64,000 bases of DNA from Streptomyces sp. LHD-70. Lineage in GTDB: Bacteria > Actinomycetota > Actinomycetes > Streptomycetales > Streptomycetaceae. Position numbers and translations under genes: made by a program. Shown here piece after piece: positions 38,531 through 47,393 of this stretch (positions are counted from its first letter, which is position 1; each line of letters begins with the position of its first letter). The stretch is from NCBI RefSeq assembly GCF_031157275.1, contig NZ_JAVIFW010000018.1, forward strand, positions 62,001-126,000, given 5' to 3'. The notes beneath the pieces are model-generated. The model was not told the DNA's origin. It made no database searches and was given only the letters and a program-made list of their open reading frames with translations.

Positions 38531-39443
38531 TGAGCGTAAGCAGCGTTGCCTCCGGGGGGCAGGCGAAGCGGACCGGGGTGTAGCGGTTCGTGCCGCAGCC
38601 CGCCGAGACGTGCAGGTACGAGTCGTGGCCGTCGGCCGTGTGCCGGGAGAGGCCCTTGACGCGGTCCGTGTCCAGGTCGCAGTTGGTGACGAGGGCGCCG
38701 TAGAAGGGGATGCAGAGCTGGCCGCCGTGGGTGTGCCCGGCGAGGATCAGCGGGTAGCCGTCGGCCGTGAAGGCGTCCAGGGAGCGGATGTACGGGGCGT
38801 GCACCACGCCGATGGAGAAGTCGGCGCTCGATTCCGGGCCGCCGGCCACGCGGGCGTACCGGTCCCGCTTGATGTGCGGGTCGTCCACGCCGGTGAGGCC
38901 GATCTCGTACCCGTCGATCTTGAGCGTGCCGCGGGTGTTGGTGAGGCCGACCCAGCCCGCCGCGTCGAAGGCGTCGCGGAGGTCCTCCCACGGGTTGTGG
39001 ACGACGCCGACCGCGGGAGCGTTGCCGTTCAGGCCGTGCCTGCCCTGCAGCTTCTCGATCAAGTACCGGGCGGGGTTGCGGAGTTTGGGGCCGTAGTAGT
39101 CGTTGGAGCCGAAGACGTACGCGCCGGGGAACTCCATCAGCGGGCCGAGTGCGTCCAGGGCCTCGGGGACGCCCTCCGGGTCGGAGAGGTTGTCGCCGGT
39201 GTTGATGACGAAGTCGGGGCGCAGGCCCGCGAGGGACTGGAGCCAGCGCTGCTTCTTGCGCTGCCCGCTCACCATGTGGATGTCGGCGACCTGAAGCACC
39301 CGCAGCGGCCGCATCCCCTCGGGAAGCACCGGCACGGTGACCCGTCGGAGCCGGAAGGAGCGGGCCTCGAACCCGGCCGCGTACACCACACCTGCGGCTG
39401 TGGCCGCGGTGATTCCCAGAGGTACTCCGTATCGCGCGCGCAT
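38505..39443 (-). CDS. Calcineurin-like metallophosphoesterase, membrane-anchored
   Basis: The ATG at 39443 gives 312 residues. A single hydrophobic N-terminal segment (GVPLGITAATAAGVVYAAGF) is followed by the metal motifs of the YkuE/UDP-diacylglucosamine-pyrophosphatase-like group: D-x-H in LQVADIHMVSG, GD in INTGDNLSD, GSNDY, and GHTHGG near the end. It would hydrolyse phosphate esters or diphosphates at the membrane using two metal ions. The substrate is unknown. It is divergent from the YqeY gene with an 87-base gap. The 3' end lies in a tandem repeat. Confidence 0.88.
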   Translation of the reverse strand: MRARYGVPLGITAATAAGVVYAAGFEARSFRLRRVTVPVLPEGMRPLRVLQVADIHMVSGQRKKQRWLQSLAGLRPDFVINTGDNLSDPEGVPEALDALGPLMEFPGAYVFGSNDYYGPKLRNPARYLIEKLQGRHGLNGNAPAVGVVHNPWEDLRDAFDAAGWVGLTNTRGTLKIDGYEIGLTGVDDPHIKRDRYARVAGGPESSADFSIGVVHAPYIRSLDAFTADGYPLILAGHTHGGQLCIPFYGALVTNCDLDTDRVKGLSRHTADGHDSYLHVSAGCGTNRYTPVRFACPPEATLLTLTPRRDWHE

Positions 39444-39530
39444 ACGCCCATCGTTGCAGAAGCGCCGCGGAAGTCGTACCGCCGGGAAATCTGCGGGCGC
39501 CATCGGCAGCGCACCTGCGACACTTGGGCC

Positions 39531-39995
39531 ATGACCACGCTCAAGTCCAAGCTGCAGGAAGACCTCACCGCGGCGATCAGGGAGCGCGACGAGCTGCGCT
39601 CCTCCACGCTCCGGCTGACCCTGTCCGCCATCACGAAGGAGGAGGTCTCGGGCAAGTCCGCCCGCGAGCTCTCCGACGACGAGGTGCAGAAGGTGATCAC
39701 CCGCGAGGCGAAGAAGCGCCGCGAGGCGGCGGAGGCCTTCGCCAACGGCGGGCGTGCCGAGCAGGCCGAGCGTGAGCAGGCCGAGGGCGAGGTGCTCGCG
39801 GCGTACCTGCCGAAGCAGCTGAGTGACGGCGAGCTGCAGGAGATCGTCGCGCAGGCCGTGGAGGAGGCGAAGGCCGCCGGTGCCGAGGGGCCGCGCGCGA
39901 TGGGCCAGGTCATGAAGATCGTGAACCCGAAGGTCGCGGGCCAGGCCGAGGGCGGCCGCGTCGCCGCGGTGGTCAAGCAACTCCTCGCGGGCTGA
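39531..39995 (+). CDS. GatB/YqeY-domain protein
   Basis: This 154-residue protein has the whole YqeY fold: LKSKLQEDLTAAIRERDELRSS, TLRLTLSAITKEEVSGK, VITREAKKRREAAEAF, then the C-terminal GMGQVMK-like segment (ARAMGQVMKIVNPKVAGQAEGG variant). The domain is the tRNA-binding part of the GatB amidotransferase subunit. Stand-alone YqeY proteins are widespread, with a proposed tRNA-related role that is not settled. It is followed by a strong terminator shared with the convergent PBP gene. Confidence 0.92.
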   Translation: MTTLKSKLQEDLTAAIRERDELRSSTLRLTLSAITKEEVSGKSARELSDDEVQKVITREAKKRREAAEAFANGGRAEQAEREQAEGEVLAAYLPKQLSDGELQEIVAQAVEEAKAAGAEGPRAMGQVMKIVNPKVAGQAEGGRVAAVVKQLLAG

Positions 39996-40057
39996 CCCGC
40001 CCCGGCGGTACGGCGGTACGTACGAACCCTGCACGGGACGTACGAACCCGCACGGAA

Positions 40058-40094
40058 AAAGAGGGTGCCCCCTGGTTCAGGGGGCACCCTCTTT
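40058..40094. terminator. Bidirectional hairpin terminator
   Basis: The 17-bp stem AAAGAGGGTGCCCCCTG/CAGGGGGCACCCTCTTT has a 3-base loop. A-rich sequence lies on the left and CTTTC on the right, so it has a U-run in both directions. It ends the convergent YqeY and PBP genes. Confidence 0.92.
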
Positions 40095-40112
40095 CACATC
40101 AGCCGACCGGGC

Positions 40113-42350
40113 TCACCGCGGCTGCGGCCACCGACCGCCGCCGTTGCCGCCTCCGCCGCCGTTCCCGCCTCCGCCGAGAACGTCCGGCGGGAGCGTGAAG
40201 TCCGGCCACGGGTTGCCTCCGCCGGGCTTGTTCGGCTTGCCCGGCTTCTGGTCGTCGTCCTCGTGCTCGTCCTTGTCCTTGTCGCCCTTGGGCTTGTCCT
40301 TGGGGATGTCGACGAGGTTGAAGTCCGGCGCGGGCTTGCCTTCGAGGGCGCCCGACATCGCCGCCTTCCAGATGGGGCCGGGGACTTCACCGCCGTAGAC
40401 CTTGTCGTAGTACCTGCCGCCGATGCTGATGTCGGTCATCTGCCGCTTGTGCTGCGGGTCGCCGACCCAGACCGCGCCGGCCATGTTCGGCGTGTAGCCC
40501 ACGAACCAGGCCGCGTAACGGAAGTCGGTGGTTCCGGTCTTGCCCGCGCTGGGGCGGCTGCCGAGTCCGGCCTGCTTGCCGGTGCCGTCCTCGACCACGC
40601 CCTTGAGGAGGGTGTTGACGGTGTCGGCGGTCTTCGGCGACATGGCCCGGTTGCACTTGGTCTTCGGCACCGGCATGGACTTGCCGTCGGCGTCGGTGAC
40701 CGCCTCGATCGCGACGGGCGTGCAGTACGTGCCCCGGCTGGCGAACGTCGCGTACGCGGACGCCATCGTCAGCGGCGACATCTCCTGCGTGCCGAGCGCG
40801 ATCGACGGCGCCTGCGCCATCTGCTGCCCGTCGGCCCGGTTGACGCCCATCTTCTCGGCCATCGAGGTCACCGGGCAGATCCCGATGTCGCTGATCAGCT
40901 CCACGTAGTAGGTGTTGACCGACTTGGCGGTCGCCTCCCGCATCCCGTAGGGGCCGACCTCTTCCTCGTTCTCGTTGGTGAGCTTCTCGTTCTGCGTGTT
41001 CGTCCACTGCCCGGAGCAGGTGTTCACCGGGCTCGGGTACGGCATCTCGTACGGCGAACCGTACTTCTGCGTCGGCGACTTGCCCTGCTCGATGGCGGCC
41101 GCGGCGACGATCGGCTTGAACGTCGACCCGGGCTGGTAGCCGGCGCCGCCGCCCATGCGTTTGTCCACGGAGAGGTTGATGGCCAGTTCGTTCGGTCCGT
41201 AGCCGTACGGCCGGGACTGGCCCATGCCGAGGACCTTGCCGGTGCCGGGCTCGACGATGGAGACCGCGGTGGCCACCTGGTCGTTCTGGTGGACGTTGTC
41301 CTTTATGGCCGTCTGGACGGACTCCTGGGCCTGCGGGTCGAGCGTCGTCCTGATCTTCAGGCCGCCCTTGTCCCAGATCTTCGCCCGGTCCTTGCGGGTG
41401 TCGCCGAAGGCCGGGTCGTTCAGGAAGGCGTTGTGGACGTAGTCGCAGAAGAAGCCGGCGCCGCGCGCGGCCGTGATGCAGCCCTCCCGTGGGCGGCTGA
41501 CCTGGAGGCCGAGCGGCTTCTTCTTGGCGGCGTCGGCCTCTTCCTGGGTGATGTCGCGAGTGGCGGCCATGCGCTGCAGGACGACATTGCGCCGCTTCTT
41601 GGCCTCCTCCGAGTCGTTGACCGGGTCGTACCGGCTCGGGGACTGGACGATGCCGGCGAGCAGCGCGGCCTCCTCCAGCTCCAACTCCTTGGCGGACTTG
41701 GAGAAGTAGCGCTGGGACGCGGCCTCGACGCCGTACGCCTGCTGCCCGAAGAACGTGATGTTGAGGTAGTTCTCCAGGATCTGCTTCTTGCCCAGCTCCT
41801 GCTCGACCTGGATCGCGAACTTCAACTCACGGATCTTGCGGCCGAGGGTCTGCTGGGTGGCTTCGGCGACCTTCGTCGGATCGTTGCCCGCCTCCTCGAC
41901 GAAGACGTTCTTCACGTACTGCTGCGTGAGCGTAGACGCGCCCTGCGAGACGGTGCCCGACTGCGCGTTCTCGTTGAGGGCGCGCAGGATGCCCTTCATG
42001 TCGACCGCGCCGTGCTCGTAGAACCGGGAGTCCTCGATCGCGACGATCGCCTTCTGCATGTACGGCGAGATGTCCTTGAGGTCCACCAGGGTGCGGTCGC
42101 GCGAGAAGACCGTGGCGATCGTGCCGCCCTCGCTGTCCAGGATCGTCGTGCGCTGACTGAGCGGCGGACGCTTCAAGTTGGCCGGGATCTCGTCGAACTC
42201 CTCGACCGACCCCTTGGCCGCCAGGCCGAGCGCACCTGCCGCGGGCAGGGCGATACCGGCGAGCACAGCCCCCGCGAGGGCGCTGACACCGAGGAACTTG
42301 GCCGCCTGCTGAGTCGGGGACAGGCCTCCGCCCGAGCGCTTGTTTCCCAT
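40113..42350 (-). CDS. Bifunctional penicillin-binding protein (class A: glycosyltransferase and transpeptidase)
   Basis: This 745-residue protein has one N-terminal transmembrane helix (VSALAGAVLAGIALPAAGAL), a GT51 glycosyltransferase domain with catalytic E106 in AIEDSRFYEHGAVD and STLTQQYVKN, and a transpeptidase domain with SxxK (S409-TF-K412), SxN (S477-V-N479) and KTG (K604). It polymerises lipid II and cross-links peptidoglycan outside the membrane. The last ~70 residues are unusual: an acidic/Lys stretch (KPKGDKDKDEHEDDDQ), then a Gly/Asn-rich tail. The gene precedes wblA in the opposite orientation, the layout known from other Streptomyces. Confidence 0.96.
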   Translation of the reverse strand: MGNKRSGGGLSPTQQAAKFLGVSALAGAVLAGIALPAAGALGLAAKGSVEEFDEIPANLKRPPLSQRTTILDSEGGTIATVFSRDRTLVDLKDISPYMQKAIVAIEDSRFYEHGAVDMKGILRALNENAQSGTVSQGASTLTQQYVKNVFVEEAGNDPTKVAEATQQTLGRKIRELKFAIQVEQELGKKQILENYLNITFFGQQAYGVEAASQRYFSKSAKELELEEAALLAGIVQSPSRYDPVNDSEEAKKRRNVVLQRMAATRDITQEEADAAKKKPLGLQVSRPREGCITAARGAGFFCDYVHNAFLNDPAFGDTRKDRAKIWDKGGLKIRTTLDPQAQESVQTAIKDNVHQNDQVATAVSIVEPGTGKVLGMGQSRPYGYGPNELAINLSVDKRMGGGAGYQPGSTFKPIVAAAAIEQGKSPTQKYGSPYEMPYPSPVNTCSGQWTNTQNEKLTNENEEEVGPYGMREATAKSVNTYYVELISDIGICPVTSMAEKMGVNRADGQQMAQAPSIALGTQEMSPLTMASAYATFASRGTYCTPVAIEAVTDADGKSMPVPKTKCNRAMSPKTADTVNTLLKGVVEDGTGKQAGLGSRPSAGKTGTTDFRYAAWFVGYTPNMAGAVWVGDPQHKRQMTDISIGGRYYDKVYGGEVPGPIWKAAMSGALEGKPAPDFNLVDIPKDKPKGDKDKDEHEDDDQKPGKPNKPGGGNPWPDFTLPPDVLGGGGNGGGGGNGGGRWPQPR

Positions 42351-42966
42351 GAGGGGCAGCCTAATCCGTGGTCAAGGGTGTTCCGACGGAGCGGGTGCTC
42401 CTCGGGATGTTCGGACCGCAGCGCATGACACTTACGGCTTCTACGGCTTCACGCACCGGTTCTACGGCTTACGTCTACGGCTTCAGGCACCGGTGATACA
42501 CAACAAGGCGCCCGCGCGAAAGCCCTAGTGAGAGGCCTACGTTCCGAATCGCCGGACAGGCGTAACGCCTTGGCCTAAGCTGGCTCTCACTGTCACAGCA
42601 GTGCGGTGCCGCATCAAGTGCTCATGCACGACCACATGCAGAGCTTGAGCGGAACCCGACCTGGCTGTTCGGCCCCTTCGCCGTCCCCGAATCCGGCGGA
42701 GCGGTGCCCGAATCCGCCGCATGTGTCACCTGGCGTCCGCTATGACTCAACTGAACTGTCCCGGTTTGCCGGGGATAGTCGCGCATGTCTTCGGCTCACT
42801 CCGTCGGGTGATCTGCCGCTTACGCATAGTCCGTTCGGGCCATTCAAGATTGGGCCCGAAGGGGGTGTTGCGCTGTGCCCGCCTTCCGTAACGTCCTCAA
42901 CTGGCGGCGGTGAATATGCCGCTGCCGCCGTGGGGGAGCCTCGATTCGGGAGAGGACGGCGCCGGT
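42351..42966. promoter_or_regulatory. 616-bp divergent regulatory region and long wblA leader
   Basis: No gene is supported between the divergent PBP gene and wblA. A 21-base unit, TCTACGGCTTCACGCACCGGT, occurs at 42440-42460 and again with one difference at 42474-42494 (34-bp period), with a partial copy between. The right half (42600-42960) is unusually AT-rich for this genome near 42740-42850. Long, multi-input leaders are known for wblA in S. coelicolor. Specific regulator sites cannot be assigned. Confidence 0.55.
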
Positions 42967-43329
42967 ATGGGCTGGGTAACCGACTGGAGTGCGCAGGCGG
43001 CCTGCCGCACTACCGATCCGGATGAACTGTTCGTTCAAGGAGCAGCGCAGAACCGGGCCAAGGCGGTGTGCACCGGATGCCCGGTGCGCACGGAGTGCCT
43101 GGCCGATGCGCTGGACAATCGCGTCGAATTCGGCGTGTGGGGTGGAATGACGGAGCGGGAACGCCGCGCACTGTTGCGCAGGCGTCCCACGGTGACCTCC
43201 TGGCGCCGGCTCCTCGAGACCGCGCGTACGGAATACGAGCGCAGCGCGGGAATCCTCCCCGTGGACGTCGAAGAGCTCGACGAGGTCCACGAGCAGGAGC
43301 ACTACGAGACGTACGCCGCCGTGGGATAG
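42967..43329 (+). CDS. wblA: WhiB-like [4Fe-4S] regulator WblA
   Basis: The ATG at 42967 gives 120 residues beginning MGWVTDWSAQAACRTTDPDE. The four iron-sulfur Cys are the one in AACRTTD, the C-T-G-C pair in VCTGCPVRTEC and its third Cys. The WhiB turn GVWGGM and the basic C-terminal RERRALLRRR follow. These match WblA, which pairs with the principal sigma factor to shift colonies from antibiotic production to aerial growth and sporulation. An in-frame ATG at 42910 would add 19 residues not seen in WblA. The flanking PBP and ArsA-like genes match its conserved neighbourhood. Confidence 0.95.
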   Translation: MGWVTDWSAQAACRTTDPDELFVQGAAQNRAKAVCTGCPVRTECLADALDNRVEFGVWGGMTERERRALLRRRPTVTSWRRLLETARTEYERSAGILPVDVEELDEVHEQEHYETYAAVG

Positions 43330-43358
43330 CCGAGCCGGGGGAAAGCCTGGGCCCTGGC

Positions 43359-44660
43359 TCAGGCGGCCCCGGCCGGGCGGTCGCAGGATGCCAGGCGATC
43401 GCCGATGTCACGCAGGCCGGCGAGGTCATGGACGTCACCGGGCAGAGCGGCCACTTCGGTCACCGGGACTTCCGGGTGCAGCGCGGTGAAGCGATCGCGC
43501 GTGCGCTGCTCACGAGCGAGCAGCTGCATGCGTTCCGCGTGCAACCGCAAGAGCCCGGCGGCGAGTTGCTCGGCTTCGGACGGCTGCTCAGGGCGCTGCT
43601 CCGAGCGCTGCTCGGGCGGCTGCGTGGAGGTGGAGGAGTCCGTGGCAGGGGATGAAGTAGCCGTGGATTCAGGAGAGTTACGCAGTTCTTCTTTCCCGCC
43701 CTCCTGATCCACAATGCGAGGCTCGTCAAGATTTTCCGCAGCGGCGAGCGCCCGCTCGGCCGACAGCCGAGCGGCGCCGCTGCCGTGCACACGGTTCAGC
43801 ACGAGCCCCGCCAGCGGCATCTCCTCCGCGGCGAGCCGCTCCACGAAGTACGCGGCCTCCCGCAGCGCGTCCCGCTCCGGCGCCGCCACCACGAGAAACG
43901 CCGTGCCCGGAGCCTGCAGCAGGCGGTACGTGGCGTCCGCGCGCGTGCGGAACCCGCCGAACATCGTGTCCATCGCCGCCACGAACGTCTGCACGTCCCG
44001 CAGGAACTGACCGCCGAGCAGCTTGCCGAGCGTGCCCGTCATCACGGACATGCCGACGTTCAGGAACTTCATCCCGGCCCGCCCGCCGACCTTCGCCGGA
44101 GCCATCAGGACGCGGATGAACTTGCCGTCGAGGAACGAGCCCAGGTTCTTCGGCGCGTCCAGGAAGTCCAGGGCCGAACGCGACGGCGGAGTGTCGACGA
44201 CGATCAGGTCCCACTCGTCCCGGGCCCGCAGCTGGCCCAGCTTCTCCATCGCCATGTACTCCTGCGTGCCCGCGAAGCCCGCCGAAAGCGACTGGTAGAA
44301 GGGGTTGTTGAGGATGGCCTCGGCCCGCTCCGGGTCCGCGTGCGCCTCGACGATCTCGTCGAAGGTGCGCTTCATGTCCAGCATCATGGCGTGCAGCTCG
44401 CCGGCGCCGTCTCCGTCGAGGTCCTTCACCCGCCGCGGGGTGTTGTCGAGGGAGTCGATACCCATGGACTGGGCCAGCCTGCGCGCCGGGTCGATGGTGA
44501 GCACCACGACCTTCCGGCCGCGCTCCGCCGCCCGCAGGCCAAGGGCTGCCGCCGTCGTGGTCTTGCCGACGCCGCCCGCCCCGCAGCACACGATGATCCG
44601 GGTCGTGGGGTCGTCGATCAGCGGATCGACATCGAGCACCGGTACCGGATCCAACGTCAT
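43359..44660 (-). CDS. ArsA/GET3-type ATPase with Gln/Ser-rich insertion
   Basis: This 433-residue protein has a deviant Walker A GAGGVGKTTTAAALG, switch I-like TIDPARRLAQSMG, and switch II VVDTPPSRSALDF with the family ADP-binding C-terminal part. It belongs to the ArsA/anion-transporting ATPase family but has no arsenite-binding Cys cluster. An inserted low-complexity segment (SSTSTQPPEQRSEQRPEQPSE, about residues 335-360) separates the last two structural parts. With the adjacent ArsA-like gene it forms a two-subunit pair conserved beside wblA. Substrate is unknown. Membrane-protein targeting is one possibility. Confidence 0.85.
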   Translation of the reverse strand: MTLDPVPVLDVDPLIDDPTTRIIVCCGAGGVGKTTTAAALGLRAAERGRKVVVLTIDPARRLAQSMGIDSLDNTPRRVKDLDGDGAGELHAMMLDMKRTFDEIVEAHADPERAEAILNNPFYQSLSAGFAGTQEYMAMEKLGQLRARDEWDLIVVDTPPSRSALDFLDAPKNLGSFLDGKFIRVLMAPAKVGGRAGMKFLNVGMSVMTGTLGKLLGGQFLRDVQTFVAAMDTMFGGFRTRADATYRLLQAPGTAFLVVAAPERDALREAAYFVERLAAEEMPLAGLVLNRVHGSGAARLSAERALAAAENLDEPRIVDQEGGKEELRNSPESTATSSPATDSSTSTQPPEQRSEQRPEQPSEAEQLAAGLLRLHAERMQLLAREQRTRDRFTALHPEVPVTEVAALPGDVHDLAGLRDIGDRLASCDRPAGAA

Positions 44661-45625
44661 GCGACCCCCTGCTTGCGCAAGTCCGTGGCCAGGCGGTACA
44701 GCCCGGCCAGATCGATGCCCTCGGTGAGCAGCTCCAACTCGTGTACGGGCAGGTCCAGTTCGGTGAGCAGCCCGCGCTGCCCCCGTTCCAGGGCGACCCG
44801 CTCCTCGTACTCCGCGGCCTGCGCGAGCAGCGGATCGACCAGCTGCTCCGCGTGCCCGCCCTTGCGCGCCCCGCCGAGCCCGGCGCTCGACAGCGCCTTC
44901 GCCAGTTCCGTACGACGCACATCCGTCGGCACCGGAACCTCGACCACCGCGGGGCGCACCATGTTGACCAGGATCCGGCCCACCGGAAGCCCCGCGCCCC
45001 GCAGCTCGGCGATGCCGTCGACGGTCTCCTGGACCGGCATCTCCTCGAGCAGCGTCACTAGGTGCACCGCCGTCTCGGGGGACTTGAGGACCCGCATCAC
45101 GGCCTGCGCCTGATTGTGTATCGGGCCGATCTTGGCGAGGCCCGCCACCTCGTCGTTGACGTTCAGGAAGCGCGTGATGCGGCCCGTCGGGGGCGCGTCC
45201 ATCACCACGTAGTCGTAGACGTACCGCCCCTTCTTGTCCTTGCGGCGGACCGCCTCGCAGGCCTTGCCGGTCAGCAGGACGTCCCGTACGCCCGGGGCTA
45301 TCGTCGTCGCGAAGTCGACCGCGCCGAGCTTCTTCAGGGCGCGGCCCGCGCTGCCCAGGCGGTAGAACATCTGGAGGTAGTCGAGCAGGGCCTGCTCGGC
45401 GTCGATGGCGAGCGCGAACACCTCGCCGCCGCCCGGCGCGACCGCCATCTTCCGCTCCTCGTACGGGAGCGCCTCCGCCTCGAAGAGCTGCGCGATGCCC
45501 TGCCTGCCCTCGACCTCCACGAGGAGTGTCCGCTTGCCCTCGGTAGCGAGCGCGAGCGCGAGAGCGGCGGCCACCGTGGTCTTACCGGTACCGCCCTTGC
45601 CACTGACGACCTGGAGCCTGCTCAC
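44657..45625 (-). CDS. Second ArsA/GET3-type ATPase
   Basis: This 322-residue protein starts LQVVSGKGGTGKTTVAAALA (deviant Walker A with the signature Lys), followed by VEVEGRQGIAQLF and switch II YVVMDAPPTGRITRFL. Its stop overlaps the start of the neighbouring ATPase gene by 4 bases, so the two are made together and probably form a heterodimer with composite ATP sites, as the two halves of ArsA do. No Cys metal site is seen. It opens the operon and is divergent from the DUF4177 gene. Confidence 0.87.
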   Translation of the reverse strand: MSRLQVVSGKGGTGKTTVAAALALALATEGKRTLLVEVEGRQGIAQLFEAEALPYEERKMAVAPGGGEVFALAIDAEQALLDYLQMFYRLGSAGRALKKLGAVDFATTIAPGVRDVLLTGKACEAVRRKDKKGRYVYDYVVMDAPPTGRITRFLNVNDEVAGLAKIGPIHNQAQAVMRVLKSPETAVHLVTLLEEMPVQETVDGIAELRGAGLPVGRILVNMVRPAVVEVPVPTDVRRTELAKALSSAGLGGARKGGHAEQLVDPLLAQAAEYEERVALERGQRGLLTELDLPVHELELLTEGIDLAGLYRLATDLRKQGVA

Positions 45626-45767
45626 GTGATCGAGCCTAATTCCTCGGCCCGCGCCGCGGAGGCTTCGGGGCGGATCGCCGCCGGGTTCGGGCAGTGAGGT
45701 CCGTTACGCCGCCTGCGGGGTGCACGCCCGCGCGGGGCTGCCGGAGGCAGGCATTACAGTCGGCCGT

Positions 45768-45929
45768 ATGACCAAGTGGGAATACGTGACCGTGCCCCTT
45801 CTCGTGCACGCGACGAAGCAGATTCTGGACACCTGGGGCGAGGACGGCTGGGAGCTCGTCCAGGTCGTCCCCGGCCCCAACAACCCCGAGCAGCTGGTGG
45901 CCTACCTGAAGCGGGAGAAGCAGGCATGA
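45768..45929 (+). CDS. DUF4177-like small protein (53 aa)
   Basis: The ATG at 45768 opens a 53-residue protein MTKWEYVTVPLLVHATKQIL with the typical WGEDGWELVQVVP core. The pattern (W-E-Y-V ... L ... G-W-E-L-V) is that of DUF4177 proteins. Its TGA overlaps the RidA start (ATGA), so it is the leader of the RidA operon. Function is unknown. Confidence 0.82.
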   Translation: MTKWEYVTVPLLVHATKQILDTWGEDGWELVQVVPGPNNPEQLVAYLKREKQA

Positions 45930-46393
45930 GCAGCGCCGTCGAAGCCAAGCTCGCCGAGCTGGGCCTGACCCTGCCGGAGGTCGTCCCTCCGCTCGCCGCG
46001 TACCAGCCGGCGGTCCAGTCCGGGGTGTACGTGTACACGGCCGGGCAGCTGCCCATGGTGGACGGCAAGCTTCCGCAGGTCGGCAAGGTCGGCGGCGAAG
46101 TCACCCCCGAGGACGCCAAGGCGCTGGCCCGCACCTGCGCGCTGAACGCCCTCGCGGCGGTCAAGTCGGTCGCCGGTGACCTGGACCGGATCAAGCGGGT
46201 CGTGAAGGTCGTCGGCTTCGTCGCCTCGGCCACCGACTTCACCGGCCAGCCCGCCGTGCTCAACGGCGCGAGCGAACTGCTCGGCGAGGTCCTGGGCGAC
46301 AAGGGCGTGCACGCGCGCAGCGCGGTCGGCGTCGCGGTCCTGCCGCTCGACGCGCCGGTCGAGGTCGAGCTCCAGGTAGAGCTCGAGGACTGA
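45926..46393 (+). CDS. RidA/YjgF-family protein (enamine/imine deaminase type)
   Basis: This 155-residue protein has the family core: VPPLAAYQPAVQSGVYVYTA, GGEVTPEDAKALARTCALNAL, DRIKRVVKVVGFVAS, and the C-terminal ARSAVGVAVLPLDAPVEVEL containing the Arg that binds the substrate carboxylate. RidA proteins hydrolyse reactive enamines made by PLP enzymes. The N-terminal ~20 residues are an extension beyond the shortest members. It is translationally coupled to the upstream DUF4177 gene. Confidence 0.9.
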   Translation: MSSAVEAKLAELGLTLPEVVPPLAAYQPAVQSGVYVYTAGQLPMVDGKLPQVGKVGGEVTPEDAKALARTCALNALAAVKSVAGDLDRIKRVVKVVGFVASATDFTGQPAVLNGASELLGEVLGDKGVHARSAVGVAVLPLDAPVEVELQVELED

Positions 46394-46475
46394 GCGGCGG
46401 CAACAGTGGTCGAGGGGCGGTCGTGATCCACGGCCGCCCCTCGAACATCCGCGCCACAGCGGATAGCCTCCGGCC

Positions 46476-47393
46476 ATGGCGAATGGGCAGTGGTATCCCC
46501 CCGAGTGGCCGGACCGTATTCGCGCACTCGCGGACGGCACCCTGAAGCCGGTGCAGCCGCGCCGGGCGGCCACGGTCATGCTCCTCAAGGACACAGCGGG
46601 CGCCGAGGACACCGAGGGCACCACCGGTGGCATCGCCGTCCACATGCTGCGCAGACGCGCCTCCATGGCTTTCGCCGGAGGCGCGTACGCGTATCCGGGC
46701 GGCGGCGTCGACCCGCGCGACCACGAACGGCTTGTCGCCTGGGCGGGGCCGAGCCGCGCCGACTGGGCCGCCCGGCTCGGCGTCACCGAGACGGAGGCCC
46801 AGGCGATCGTCTGCGCCGCCGTGCGGGAGACGTACGAGGAGGCGGGCGTGCTGCTCGCGGGCCCCACGGAGGAGTCCGTGGTGTCCGACACCACGGGCGC
46901 CGACTGGGAGGCCGACCGCGAGGCGCTCGTGCGCCGCGACCTCTCCTTCGCCGCGTTCCTCGACCAGCGCGGCCTGGTCCTGCGCAGCGACCTGCTCGGC
47001 GCCTGGACCCGCTGGATCACCCCCGAGTTCGAACCCCGGCGCTACGACACCTGGTTCTTCGTCGCCGCGCTCCCCGAGGGCCAGCGCACCCGGAACGTCT
47101 CGACGGAGGCCGACCGCACCGTGTGGATCGCCCCCGCCGACGCCACCGCCCGATACGACCGCGGCGAGCTCCTGATGATGCCGCCGACCATCGCGACGCT
47201 CCGCCAGCTCGGCGCGTACGACAAGGCCGGCGCCGCGCTCGCCGCCGCGTCCGGCCGTGACCTGACCCCCGTAGTGGCCCAGGCCCGCCTGGAGAACGGC
47301 GAGTTGGTGCTCGTCTGGCCCGGCCACGAAGAGTTCACCAAGCACCTCCCGGCCGCGCACGGCGGCCCGAACGCCCAGGGACCCTCCGCATGA
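46476..47393 (+). CDS. Nudix hydrolase (NUDT19/RP2-like, long loop)
   Basis: This 305-residue protein has the Nudix elements split by a ~40-residue insertion: FAGGAYAYPGGGVDPRD, then AAVRETYEEAGVLLAG carrying the REUXEEXGU part. A C-terminal domain contains RWITPEFEPRRYDTWFFVA. This split-box pattern is typical of eukaryotic NUDT19 and its bacterial relatives, which act on CoA derivatives. Its stop overlaps the following MBL gene (ATGA), so both work in one operon. The substrate is not provable here. Confidence 0.85.
   Translation: MANGQWYPPEWPDRIRALADGTLKPVQPRRAATVMLLKDTAGAEDTEGTTGGIAVHMLRRRASMAFAGGAYAYPGGGVDPRDHERLVAWAGPSRADWAARLGVTETEAQAIVCAAVRETYEEAGVLLAGPTEESVVSDTTGADWEADREALVRRDLSFAAFLDQRGLVLRSDLLGAWTRWITPEFEPRRYDTWFFVAALPEGQRTRNVSTEADRTVWIAPADATARYDRGELLMMPPTIATLRQLGAYDKAGAALAAASGRDLTPVVAQARLENGELVLVWPGHEEFTKHLPAAHGGPNAQGPSA

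Noticed and set aside
40065..42428. A 787-codon plus-strand frame over the PBP gene
   Set aside because: Shadow of the penicillin-binding protein, whose catalytic motifs are complete on the other strand.
42910..42966. WblA start at the upstream ATG (19 extra residues)
   Set aside because: The added Pro/Ser/Gly residues are not part of WblA as I know it. The ATG at 42967 starts the conserved MGWVTDW and has GGGAGAGGA upstream.
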